Shown piece after piece: positions 1 through 5,566 of a stretch of DNA of 7,381 nt (positions are counted from its first letter, which is position 1; the number at the start of each line of letters is the position of its first letter). The stretch is taken from contig CAZFMJ010000101.1 of NCBI GenBank assembly GCA_964520045.1, forward strand, positions 1 to 7,381, in the 5' to 3' direction. A program made the translations under genes and the position numbers. This DNA is from CAZFMJ01 sp964520045. Its GTDB lineage: Bacteria; Elusimicrobiota; Elusimicrobia; Elusimicrobiales; CAZFMJ01. The notes beneath the pieces are model-generated. The model ran no database searches. It was given only the letters and a program-made list of their open reading frames with translations, and was not told the DNA's origin.

Positions 1-63
1 ATGTGTCAATTGCTTTTCCCGCCAAAAAACGAGGCGGACCCGCCTTGCTGTAGTCGCGGGGAA

Positions 64-150
64 GATGGTTTGGACAGACCCATTCTTTCCTTAAAAACTT
101 TGAGAATGGGTCAGTCCAAACTCATTGCTTTTGAGGATGGTTTGGACAGA
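64..150 (+). repeat. structured palindromic repeat, copy 1, upstream of the B12 riboswitch
   Basis: Three arms are visible. Arm A (68-86) pairs with arm B (103-121) as a 19-bp stem with one A-A mismatch (76/113) around a 16-nt loop. A third arm (140-150) repeats the start of arm A and can pair instead with 111-121 around an 18-nt loop, so the two stems compete. The block gatggtttggacaga occurs identically at 64-78 and 136-150. A related element lies at 2300-2376 with the same loop lengths. The right edge overlaps the expected 5' edge of the cobalamin aptamer. Positions 1-63 hold no gene or site I recognise, only a short GC-rich palindrome near 33-44. No promoter could be assigned for the operon. 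Confidence 0.8.
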
Positions 151-258
151 GGAATGCCGTGAAAATCGGCAGCTGCCCCGCAACGGTGAATCCGAAAGGA
201 CAAGCCCGGACTATTGTCTGCGTCCTGAATAGTTCAGATAAACCGAACTGCTCAGGAT
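136..258 (+). promoter_or_regulatory. cobalamin riboswitch (compact form)
   Basis: The conserved core is clear: GGAA (151-154), a short hairpin tgccg/cggca (155-159 with 167-171) with a GAAAAT loop, then gctgccccgcaac (172-184) matching the CCCGCAAC block of cobalamin riboswitches. A GAAA-capped mini-hairpin follows at 191-200, then a degenerate B12-box-like stretch (about 202-220). A closing hairpin pairs 223-228 with 252-257 and 231-235 with 245-249. The large peripheral helices of the classic form are missing or very short, which suits a compact class. An intrinsic terminator follows and the next genes are B12 ABC transport genes, so it very probably lowers transcription of btuFCD when cobalamin is plentiful. 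The exact 5' boundary is uncertain because it overlaps a repeat. Confidence 0.9.
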
Positions 259-284
259 TAGCCTTCGAGGGAGGGGATATATAT

Positions 285-320
285 AAACCCTGCCTTTTTG
301 AAGGCCGGGTTTTTTATTTT
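285..320 (+). terminator. riboswitch-controlled intrinsic terminator
   Basis: The stem aaccctgcc (286-294) pairs with ggccgggtt (303-311) with one T-C mismatch, and is followed by a T-rich run (310-320). The sequence gccttc (261-266), just after the aptamer, is exactly complementary to gaaggc (300-305) in the right half of the stem. It could therefore act as an antiterminator when no ligand is bound. The layout is that of a transcriptional off-switch; the antiterminator pairing is inferred from complementarity only. Confidence 0.85.
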
Positions 321-439
321 ATATTGAATTTTATAACTACTTCGCTATTCTCATCTATTAAGACATAGAGCGCTGATTTTTATGATTAAACATGATTTTT
401 TATTTAAAAAAAACTTTACGTCTAATCTCTTATTTGTAA

Positions 440-480
440 TTATCCGCGCTTATCATATTCATCCGCGTCATCTGCGTTCG
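440..480. repeat. dispersed intergenic repeat of the tccgcgtcatctgcg type
   Basis: This stretch repeats a loose unit: tccgcg, ttatc, atccgcgtcatc, tgcgttc. I know the style from non-coding DNA of several candidate-phylum genomes. It lies inside the open frame that continues upstream of btuF, which argues that the frame before position 502 is not protein. It shares gtcatc-(a/t)-gcgt with the 26-bp repeats at 3172 and 4242, so all three may belong to one family. The leader between the terminator (320) and btuF (502) shows nothing else. Confidence 0.5.
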
Positions 481-501
481 ATATATTATTGCCGGGTAGT
501 T

Positions 502-1302
502 GTGAAATTTTTATTATTTTTTCCGCTGATCATTACCCCCGAAGGCGCCTATGCGAAACGCATAATCGCGATGATGCCTTCCCACGCGGAAATACTGCTT
601 GAGCTTGGCGCGGCGTCGCAATTAGCCGGGATGAGCGATTTCTGCAGTTCCCCCCCCGCGGACGCAAAAATTGAGAAAATCGGAAGTTTTTTCAACCCCA
701 GCATAGAAAAAATATTCTCACTCAGGCCGGATGTTGTGATCACGGGTAAATGGCAGTCAGGCGCGATAATATCCCGTCTGAAAAATCTAGGAATACGCAT
801 ACTTGAAATACCGGATGAAAAACGCATAGAAGATATTTACAAAACCGTATATACCTTAGCGGCTGAAACGGGGGCAAAAAATAACGCGCGGATTCTCGTT
901 GAAAGAATGCGCGCTGCGGCCGCCGGTTATTACAGCGCCGGCATAAAAATCAAACCCACGGTCTACGTGGAATTAAGCGGGCAGTTTTGGACGGCCGGGA
1001 ACGCCTCTTTTATTTCGGATGTGATAAAAAAAGCCGGCGGACACAATATTTTCTCCGATGTAAAAACCCCGTATTTTCAGACCGCATGGGAAACCGTGAT
1101 AAACCGCAATCCGGATATAATCATTTCGTTCTCATCTCATAAAGCGGAAATAACAAAAAGGCAGGGAGCTTCGGCGCTGACCGCGGTAAGAAACAGCGCC
1201 ATAATAGACGACCTGAACGTTGATGTTTTTTCACGGCCTTCCCCAAAAATTACAGAAAGCATAAAAGAACTCAGCCGGAGGCTGAAAAATACAAGAAGGT
1301 AA
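502..1302 (+). CDS. btuF: cobalamin ABC transporter, periplasmic substrate-binding protein BtuF
   Basis: It captures cobalamin in the periplasm and delivers it to the BtuCD channel. The GTG at 502 gives a 266-residue protein with a short signal peptide (MKFLLFFPLIITPEGAYA, cleaved after AYA) followed at once by the mature fold KRIIAMMPSHAEILLELGA. The frame stays open back to an ATG at 382, but those 40 codons run through an intergenic repeat and would bury the signal peptide, so GTG is preferred; the ribosome site before it is weak. Family features: S-x-x-E-x-L-x-x-LGA, the LRPDVVI strand, TAGNASFISDVIKKAGG in the second lobe, and a late RPSP motif. It is the first gene after the riboswitch. 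A run of eight C (650-657) lies near codon 50. Related proteins bind iron chelates; the riboswitch makes B12 the likely ligand. Confidence 0.9.
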   Translation: MKFLLFFPLIITPEGAYAKRIIAMMPSHAEILLELGAASQLAGMSDFCSSPPADAKIEKIGSFFNPSIEKIFSLRPDVVITGKWQSGAIISRLKNLGIRILEIPDEKRIEDIYKTVYTLAAETGAKNNARILVERMRAAAAGYYSAGIKIKPTVYVELSGQFWTAGNASFISDVIKKAGGHNIFSDVKTPYFQTAWETVINRNPDIIISFSSHKAEITKRQGASALTAVRNSAIIDDLNVDVFSRPSPKITESIKELSRRLKNTRR

Positions 1303-1362
1303 ACGGAATAAAAAATTAGCCGCAAAAATGCGCAAAGACAAGAAGAGATAGGGCAAGGAATT

Positions 1363-2379
1363 ATGTGGAATAAAAATATTTTATTTTTCATTTCAACGCC
1401 CATTGTCCTGTGCGCTGCGGCGCTTGCAGGGCCTGATTTTACGCTTAATTCAAACATTATCCTTAATATCCGCCTTCCCCGCGTAATCGCAGGCTTTATA
1501 GCCGGAGCGGGCCTTTCCGTTTCAGGAGCGGTGCTTCAGGGACTGCTGAAAAACCCTCTTGCCGACCCTTACATACTGGGGACTTCCTCAGGAGCCGGCA
1601 TCGGCGTTATTTTAGCCCTTATGCTCGGCTTCTGGCATTCTTCGCCTTTATTTTATCTATTGGTTATGGCAGGCGCGCTGGTCTCAACATTGATTACATA
1701 CAACATCGCAAAAACAGGAAAAACCAGCAGTTCTGAAAACCTTGTGCTTTCAGGAATAATAGTAAGCACTTTTCTCGGCGCCTTAATCCTGCTTTTTTTG
1801 AGCGTAGCGCGAAAAGAGTCATTCTCCCTGCTGTTTTTTATAATAGGGAGCATTTCCTCTGAGAATGCGCAATTTTTATCCGCCTCGGCGCTTCTTGCCG
1901 CAATAGGCGGTATCACGGCAATGCTGTACTCAAGACATCTTGACATAATGCTTCTGGGCGAGGAAAAAGCCGCAAGTCTGGGAGTTGACACTGAAAAACT
2001 TAAAAAAATACTTTTTGCCGCCTCCGCAGTCATGACCGGCTCCGCGGTAGCCTTGGCCGGAACAATAGGCTTTGTAGGCCTTATGGCTCCGCATATACTG
2101 CGGTTTTTTACGGGCCCGGGCCACAAAAAACTCATTCCAGCCTCTATACTGGGAGGCGGAGTGTTTCTTGTGACAGCGGACGCTTTTGCAAGGACGCTGG
2201 CCGCGCCGGCTGAAATACCGGTGGGAATAATAACGGCTCTTTCAGGCGCGCCCTTTTTTATCTGGCTGTTGAAAAACAGCAAAAAGAAGGCAAACGGGAG
2301 ATGGTCCATTCTTTCCACTAAAACTTTGAGAATGGGCCGCCCCAAACTCACTGCTTTTACGGATTGTTTGGGACGGTAG
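1363..2379 (+). CDS. btuC: cobalamin ABC transporter permease BtuC (FecCD family)
   Basis: It is the inner-membrane subunit that, as a dimer, forms the B12 channel. The 338 residues are rich in hydrophobic segments, as expected for about ten membrane helices. Family blocks: RLPRVIAG (37-44), LSVSGAVLQGLLKNPLADPYILG (51-73), and near the end GTIGFVGLMAPHILRF followed by IPVGIITALSGAPFFIWLL. The ATG at 1363 has AAGGA just upstream. The 60-bp gap after btuF contains a gccgcaaaaatgcgcaaagac-like stretch that looks like another dispersed intergenic repeat. The natural C-terminus should fall soon after FFIWLLKNSKKK. Instead residues 314-338 are encoded by the palindromic repeat at 2300-2376 and the stop follows directly after it. 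That tail is probably cytoplasmic and dispensable. Confidence 0.93.
   Translation: MWNKNILFFISTPIVLCAAALAGPDFTLNSNIILNIRLPRVIAGFIAGAGLSVSGAVLQGLLKNPLADPYILGTSSGAGIGVILALMLGFWHSSPLFYLLVMAGALVSTLITYNIAKTGKTSSSENLVLSGIIVSTFLGALILLFLSVARKESFSLLFFIIGSISSENAQFLSASALLAAIGGITAMLYSRHLDIMLLGEEKAASLGVDTEKLKKILFAASAVMTGSAVALAGTIGFVGLMAPHILRFFTGPGHKKLIPASILGGGVFLVTADAFARTLAAPAEIPVGIITALSGAPFFIWLLKNSKKKANGRWSILSTKTLRMGRPKLTAFTDCLGR
2300..2376 (+). repeat. structured palindromic repeat, copy 2, in the 3' end of btuC
   Basis: Homologous to 64-150 but about 10 bp shorter in the first arm. Stem 1 pairs 2303-2312 with 2329-2338 (10 bp, one G-U) around a 16-nt loop. Stem 2 pairs 2337-2347 with 2366-2376 (one C-A mismatch) around an 18-nt loop. 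The loops ttccactaaaactttg and tcactgcttttacggatt closely match copy 1. Compared with copy 1, the pair T115-A146 is C2341-G2372 here and T111-A150 is C2337-G2376, so base pairing is kept although both partners changed. It is read through as BtuC residues 314-338. Confidence 0.8.
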
Positions 2380-2459
2380 AAGGTAGACGGAAGAACGAAG
2401 AAAGAAAAATTATATCTATTTTTGTTTTGCCCTCTACCGTTTCCCATCTACCGTCTACC
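2373..2459. repeat. inverted and direct repeats of a taccgtctacc unit between btuC and btuD
   Basis: ggtagacgg (2382-2390) is perfectly complementary to ccgtctacc (2451-2459). acggtagaagg (2373-2383) pairs with ccctctaccgt (2430-2440) with one mismatch. tctaccgt also recurs directly at 2433-2440 and 2447-2454. The arms are separated by an A/T-rich stretch (about 2391-2428). The element fills the whole gap up to the btuD start. It may be a dispersed repeat, or a hairpin that tunes btuD expression; no U-run marks it as a terminator. Confidence 0.6.
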
Positions 2460-2469
2460 CTCTCTAACT

Positions 2470-3171
2470 ATGTCTATACTTGAAGCTGAAAATATTTATT
2501 TCGGGTATAAAGAATCGTCCGCTATTTTGAAAGATGTTTCTTTTTCCGTTAATGAATCGGAATTTCTGGGCATTACAGGCCCCAACGGCTCCGGCAAAAC
2601 CACTTTGCTTAAAATTTCGGCGGGCCTGCTTGCGCCTGTTTCAGGGACGATATTGTTAAACGGCGCGGATATTGCGGGGCTTGACAGAAAAGCCATAGCA
2701 CAAAGCATCTCTTTTGTCCCTTCCGCTATGTCCGTTCCGGCGGGATTTACCGCCTTAGACATTGTTCTTATGGGAAGATTTCCAAAAAAACTTCACTCTC
2801 CGCGCCTTTTCCCGGTCTCCCTTGGCAAAACAAGAAAGGCTGAAAACGAACTGGATTTAGAAATTGCGCAGGATTCATTGATTCTCGCGGGAGCGCAGAA
2901 TCTCTCCTACCGAACGGCTGATACCTTATCGGCGGGGGAACAGCAGAAAATTTTTCTGGCTCAGGCTTTGGCACAGGAGCCGAAAATACTTATACTCGAC
3001 GAACCTGATTCGCACCTTGACACCGCTTCAAAAAATGCGGTTTATGAACTTCTGGCAGGACTCGCCGAAACAAAAAAATTATCGGTAATAATCGCGACCC
3101 ATCACAAAGAACTTGCCTCAAAATACTGTAAAAGAACAATTTATCTTGAACAATATGACTATTCTAAATGA
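2470..3171 (+). CDS. btuD: cobalamin ABC transporter ATP-binding protein BtuD
   Basis: A cytoplasmic ATPase that would power the BtuC dimer. The ATG at 2470 gives 233 residues starting MSILEAENIYFGYKE, the normal first strand of the fold; the frame is open back to a TTG at 2422 but that part is repeat DNA. Walker A is GPNGSGKT (37-44), the signature is LSAGEQQ (153-159), Walker B ILILDEP (173-179), D-loop SHLD (181-184), and the switch His is in ATHH (209-212). Oddity: the Q-loop reads VPSAMSVP, with Ser85 where nearly all relatives have Gln; TCC to CAG needs more than one change, so it is not a single miscall. No Shine-Dalgarno sequence is visible before the ATG. The gene ends one base before the 26-bp repeat at 3172. 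Confidence 0.92.
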   Translation: MSILEAENIYFGYKESSAILKDVSFSVNESEFLGITGPNGSGKTTLLKISAGLLAPVSGTILLNGADIAGLDRKAIAQSISFVPSAMSVPAGFTALDIVLMGRFPKKLHSPRLFPVSLGKTRKAENELDLEIAQDSLILAGAQNLSYRTADTLSAGEQQKIFLAQALAQEPKILILDEPDSHLDTASKNAVYELLAGLAETKKLSVIIATHHKELASKYCKRTIYLEQYDYSK

Positions 3172-3197
3172 TTAATCCTTTAGTCATCAGCGTCCCC
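3172..3197. repeat. 26-bp direct repeat, left copy
   Basis: Identical over 26 bp to 4242-4267 and in the same orientation. It begins directly after the btuD stop codon and, read on the minus strand, supplies the last codons (GDADD) and stop of hepT. It is followed by a 9-bp tandem repeat, cagacccct twice (3197-3214), which encodes the GSEGSG just before the tail. With the right copy it brackets the mntA-hepT pair, so recombination between the copies would remove about 1.07 kb. Confidence 0.9.
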
Positions 3198-3632
3198 AGA
3201 CCCCTCAGACCCCTTCTTCAACCGCACATTCAATTTAGCTAATTTAAGATATTCACGCAGGGGCGGCGCTCCATTTTTAAGATGGGTGAATATCTGCCTT
3301 AGGTCTAAAGCCTGATATTTATGAATTAAAACATTGCGAAGAGAAAATAAGCCCTGCAATTTTTCCGCGAGATTATCCGGAATTGCATTTTTTTCTCTTA
3401 GGATTTCTGCTATTGCCCTGTAAGATTCCGGCCTTTGAGAAGTCAATTCAGACACCCAGTGATTTCCAATGTCTATGGCGGCCTGCAAGGATACCAATAC
3501 GCAATGAAGCAAAGCATGTCTGCTTTTGCGATCGGATAAAAATTCTTTCTCCGAAATTTCAGCCAGATAATTTTCCCAGTCATTCAGATTTTCGTCCAAA
3601 TCCCGGATATGGCTGAGAACTTCTTTTGTCAT
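3180..3632 (-). CDS. hepT: HepT-like toxin (HEPN domain, DUF86 family)
   Basis: The toxin half of an MntA-HepT module; family members are small helical RNases kept inactive by the partner nucleotidyltransferase. The protein is 150 residues, mostly helical, and carries the HEPN active-site motif R-x4-H-x-Y as RNVLIHKY (R99, H104, Y106). The Tyr is the residue known in characterised systems to be AMPylated by MntA. Its ATG overlaps the mntA stop (ATGA, 3629-3632), so the two are probably translationally coupled with the antitoxin made first. A purine-rich aggag lies 12 bases upstream within mntA. The C-terminal tail GSEGSGDADD is not normal HEPN sequence and comes from a 9-bp tandem repeat plus the 26-bp repeat; it probably lies outside the fold. 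Confidence 0.9.
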   Translation of the reverse strand: MTKEVLSHIRDLDENLNDWENYLAEISEKEFLSDRKSRHALLHCVLVSLQAAIDIGNHWVSELTSQRPESYRAIAEILREKNAIPDNLAEKLQGLFSLRNVLIHKYQALDLRQIFTHLKNGAPPLREYLKLAKLNVRLKKGSEGSGDADD

Positions 3633-4030
3633 TTTGATATAAATCTCCTGTCGTAGAATTCAAGCATCGGGCGCATATCCTGATACATGGAAAGCATATG
3701 CGCCTCCCAATTCACCCTGTCATCTTTCCTCCGTTCAAACATCACCCGCCCATTTTTCATCACTTCAAATGCGAAAGACGGCGCCGAAAAGTTTAAGGGA
3801 TGAATATCAATTTTGCGGCAATATCCCGTATTCTTTTCAATGCGAACAGCAATTTTCTGCGCCGCGGTCCAATAATCGCTTTTTCCATTCATATAAACCG
3901 CGATATCAATATCTCTGGCGTCACGCCGCGTCAAAACGGAGCCGTAAATATAAGCAAACAGCACATTTCTTTCTTTTTTTAGTTCCCCCGCCAGCGCGCT
4001 GATTAAAAAACTTTTTTTACTTGACGCCAT
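3629..4030 (-). CDS. mntA: MntA-like antitoxin, minimal nucleotidyltransferase
   Basis: A 133-residue nucleotidyltransferase of the polymerase-beta fold, expected to neutralise HepT by adding AMP to its HEPN tyrosine. Visible motifs: GS at 30-31, DID at 40-42 (both metal-binding Asp), and a third acidic position at D75 in KIDIH. The spacing is GS-x8-DxD, two residues shorter than the usual GS-x10-DxD, as in a subfamily reading GS..R.ARDIDIAVY. The start at 4030 has no Shine-Dalgarno sequence; an extended -10 box lies just upstream, so the mRNA is probably almost leaderless. It overlaps hepT by four bases. Function rests on motif and context; no partner other than HepT is likely. Confidence 0.9.
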   Translation of the reverse strand: MASSKKSFLISALAGELKKERNVLFAYIYGSVLTRRDARDIDIAVYMNGKSDYWTAAQKIAVRIEKNTGYCRKIDIHPLNFSAPSFAFEVMKNGRVMFERRKDDRVNWEAHMLSMYQDMRPMLEFYDRRFISK

Positions 4031-4041
4031 ATTGTAAAAAA

Positions 4042-4050
4042 ATTATATCA
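4042..4050 (-). promoter_or_regulatory. extended -10 promoter element for mntA-hepT
   Basis: On the minus strand the sequence is TGATATAAT, a perfect extended -10 (TGN plus TATAAT). No good -35 box sits at the right distance, which an extended -10 can tolerate. The last base is 11 nt from the A of the mntA ATG, so transcription would begin about five or six bases before the start codon. A 12-bp palindrome, ctataattatag, lies 40 bp further upstream (4090-4101) and could bind a regulator. The rest of the 4031-4241 gap shows no convincing gene. Confidence 0.55.
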
Positions 4051-4241
4051 TTTTTTATATACAGAGATTTAGAATTTACAGTCAGTAAACTATAATTATA
4101 GCCGTTATTCAAGAATTAAGTATTGTATCCCCGGAATTCTCATTCTCACAACTTTTAAGGAATGAATGGTATGCAGGAATGGCGGAACAAAAAAATTCAG
4201 CGTGTCACGATGATTTTGTCATTTCAACTGCAACTTCCAGG

Positions 4242-4267
4242 TTAATCCTTTAGTCATCAGCGTCCCC
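4242..4267. repeat. 26-bp direct repeat, right copy
   Basis: Identical to 3172-3197. Read on the minus strand it forms the final GDADD and stop of the small secreted protein at 4250-4696. In the second copy of that gene (from 7216) the protein stops directly after the matching Gln and lacks GDADD, so the repeat appears to have been added to, or exchanged into, this copy. Confidence 0.9.
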
Positions 4268-4696
4268 TTGCTTGCCAAGCGTGTCCATTATCTGTTTAAA
4301 CCGCGCCTGATGCTCAGGATAGGAAAGATAAACCGGCGACAGCCTTTCTTCAACTAAAAAAACGGGATTGTTCCTTATTTCTTTCTCTTCTTTAACCAGC
4401 GGCAGAAGTTCCTGTCTGGCCGTCTCTTTATCTATCTTTTTTTTTGCGAAATCCTCCGTTATTTTTCTGATTTCATCATTAATATAGCGAAGCCGTTTCC
4501 TGAATGCGTATAACTTGGGACTTGTTTCTTTAATCAACTGCATCCAGGCCTTTTGTTCCTTTTCCGCAACTGCCTGCGATATTTGCGATCCTTGCCCGGA
4601 AGACCGTCCGGGAATAGACTTCGCCTGCCCGGATGCGAGTTGAGCGCCGCACAGAATCAGTCCCGATATAAAAACCAAACCGCCGATTTTACCCAT
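4250..4696 (-). CDS. small secreted helical protein of unknown function, copy 1
   Basis: A 148-residue exported protein. Residues 1-23 look like a signal peptide (MGKIGGLVFISGLILCGAQLASG), with cleavage probable near ASG-QA; the Cys at 16 is not in a proper lipobox. After a Gln/Ser-rich linker (about 25-42) comes a charged helical body (about 43-108) with heptad-like spacing, KEEKEIRNNPVF, then YLSYPEHQARFKQIMDTLG. The general plan recalls small periplasmic helical-hairpin proteins such as the Spy/CpxP type, but I see no diagnostic motif and do not assign it. GGAGG sits at 4703-4707, ideally spaced before the ATG. The last five residues come from the 26-bp repeat. It lies downstream of the anchored protein gene on the same strand (117-bp gap) and may be co-transcribed with it. 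Confidence 0.8.
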   Translation of the reverse strand: MGKIGGLVFISGLILCGAQLASGQAKSIPGRSSGQGSQISQAVAEKEQKAWMQLIKETSPKLYAFRKRLRYINDEIRKITEDFAKKKIDKETARQELLPLVKEEKEIRNNPVFLVEERLSPVYLSYPEHQARFKQIMDTLGKQGDADD

Positions 4697-4813
4697 TGTA
4701 TGCCTCCATTATGTTTTGTTGATTTACCCCGAACCAGCGCTGAATTATCGAAACACGGAAATTTTCTACTCTTTTCTGTTTAAGAGCTTTTTGCCGGAAG
4801 CCGCCCCGCGCTA

Positions 4814-5503
4814 TTATATCGGACCGCAAACAACAACACTTGCAATCTGACAAGTCCCATCAGTGCACCAGCCGTCCATCCCCTGTCCCGTACACCCCCC
4901 CCAGTATCCGCCATCCACCCATACATTGCAAGTCGGAGTGCTGATTACCCGTCCGTCACACTGGCTTGGTCCGCAGCCGCTTTCATTGACACGAGGGCAC
5001 AGATACTGCTGTGCTGGAGCCGGTGCAGGCGCAGGTGCAGGCGCAGGCGCAGGCGCAGGTGCAGGCGGCGGCGGCAGGGGCCATGCGTTTTTGCACACTT
5101 CGCCGCCGATAGGACCAAGGCATAGCCAAGGAGTGAATATACGCTCCGCGCGAAGTTCCTTTATGCCGTCTAAGTTTCCATTGATATTGGTATTACCCAG
5201 GACATACAGCTTGTAATAATTAGGCGGACTGTCATTACGGACCTTTGTGCCTATGATTGCCTGACCGTTAGTATTCTTCTCGCCTATCAGCACGACATCT
5301 CCTTTATCCCTTCCAAATGTCGCTTTGTTTATGCTCACAAGCCTGGTGTAAATGCCCACGGGCGAAGGATAATAAGCGTGCAGAGTTAAGGTCTCGCTCC
5401 CCATTTTTTCATAGCCGAACGCAAGCAGAACAATAACAATAAATCCGAAAACATGTTTTTTTGTCAGTTCCATTTTCTGAGGCATTTTTATCTCTATTTT
5501 CAT
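4814..5503 (-). CDS. membrane-anchored secreted protein with Pro-Ala linker and Cys-rich tail
   Basis: A 229-residue protein in four parts: a basic N-terminus; one hydrophobic helix (about 18-31, VFGFIVIVLLAFGY); an extracytoplasmic region starting ETLTLHAYYPSPVGIYTRL and continuing through GNTNINGNLDGIKELRAERIF; then a Pro-Ala stretch (144-165) and a tail with eight Cys (169, 177, 182, 192, 204, 213, 218, 226) that probably form disulfides. The YYP-x-P-x-G-x-Y motif after a single helix is one I associate with surface proteins of Elusimicrobiota and Omnitrophota; the function is unknown. The ATG at 5503 is chosen because gggag precedes it by four bases and a basic stretch then precedes the helix; the upstream ATG at 5545 has neither. 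A run of eight G in the coding strand (4895-4902) could shift the frame of the last 26 or so residues. Confidence 0.8.
   Translation of the reverse strand: MKIEIKMPQKMELTKKHVFGFIVIVLLAFGYEKMGSETLTLHAYYPSPVGIYTRLVSINKATFGRDKGDVVLIGEKNTNGQAIIGTKVRNDSPPNYYKLYVLGNTNINGNLDGIKELRAERIFTPWLCLGPIGGEVCKNAWPLPPPPAPAPAPAPAPAPAPAPAQQYLCPRVNESGCGPSQCDGRVISTPTCNVWVDGGYWGGCTGQGMDGWCTDGTCQIASVVVCGPI
5016..5069. repeat. hexanucleotide tandem repeat (ggYgca) coding Pro-Ala
   Basis: Seven consecutive plus-strand units ggtgca or ggcgca run from 5022 to 5063, with degenerate units on both sides. On the coding strand each adds a Pro-Ala pair, so gain or loss of units keeps the frame and only changes linker length between the anchored domain and the Cys-rich tail. 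Length variation between strains is likely. Confidence 0.9.
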
Positions 5504-5566
5504 AATTCTCCCTGTTTTTTGGGGCGCCGGCTTCCAACAACCCAATTACCAGCTGTTTTTTTGTTT

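Noticed and set aside
24..45. Short GC palindrome followed by T on the minus strand, terminator-like
   Set aside because: The stem is only about five pairs and no minus-strand gene lies upstream of it in the window.
100..105. TTGAGA as a possible -35 box for the btu operon
   Set aside because: No -10 box lies 16-18 bp downstream, and the bases belong to the loop and stem conserved in the second repeat copy.
159..368. Plus-strand open frame of 69 codons
   Set aside because: It runs through the riboswitch core and terminator stem; the residues are a by-product of structured RNA.
382..501. N-terminal extension of btuF from the ATG at 382
   Set aside because: It crosses a dispersed repeat (440-480) and would place 40 residues before an otherwise typical signal peptide.
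1653..2447. Long minus-strand open frame opposite btuC
   Set aside because: Antisense shadow of a well-conserved permease gene, with no recognisable domain.
4162..4245. 27-codon plus-strand frame in the gap right of mntA
   Set aside because: Too short, poorly spaced ribosome site, no similarity I recognise, and it runs into the 26-bp repeat.
4863..5216. Plus-strand frame with a Gly-Ala repeat
   Set aside because: It is the reverse reading of the Pro-Ala hexamer array; the minus-strand gene has a ribosome site, a membrane helix and a Cys pattern.
5504..5545. Start of the anchored protein at the ATG at 5545
   Set aside because: It has no ribosome site, while the internal ATG at 5503 has gggag four bases upstream.
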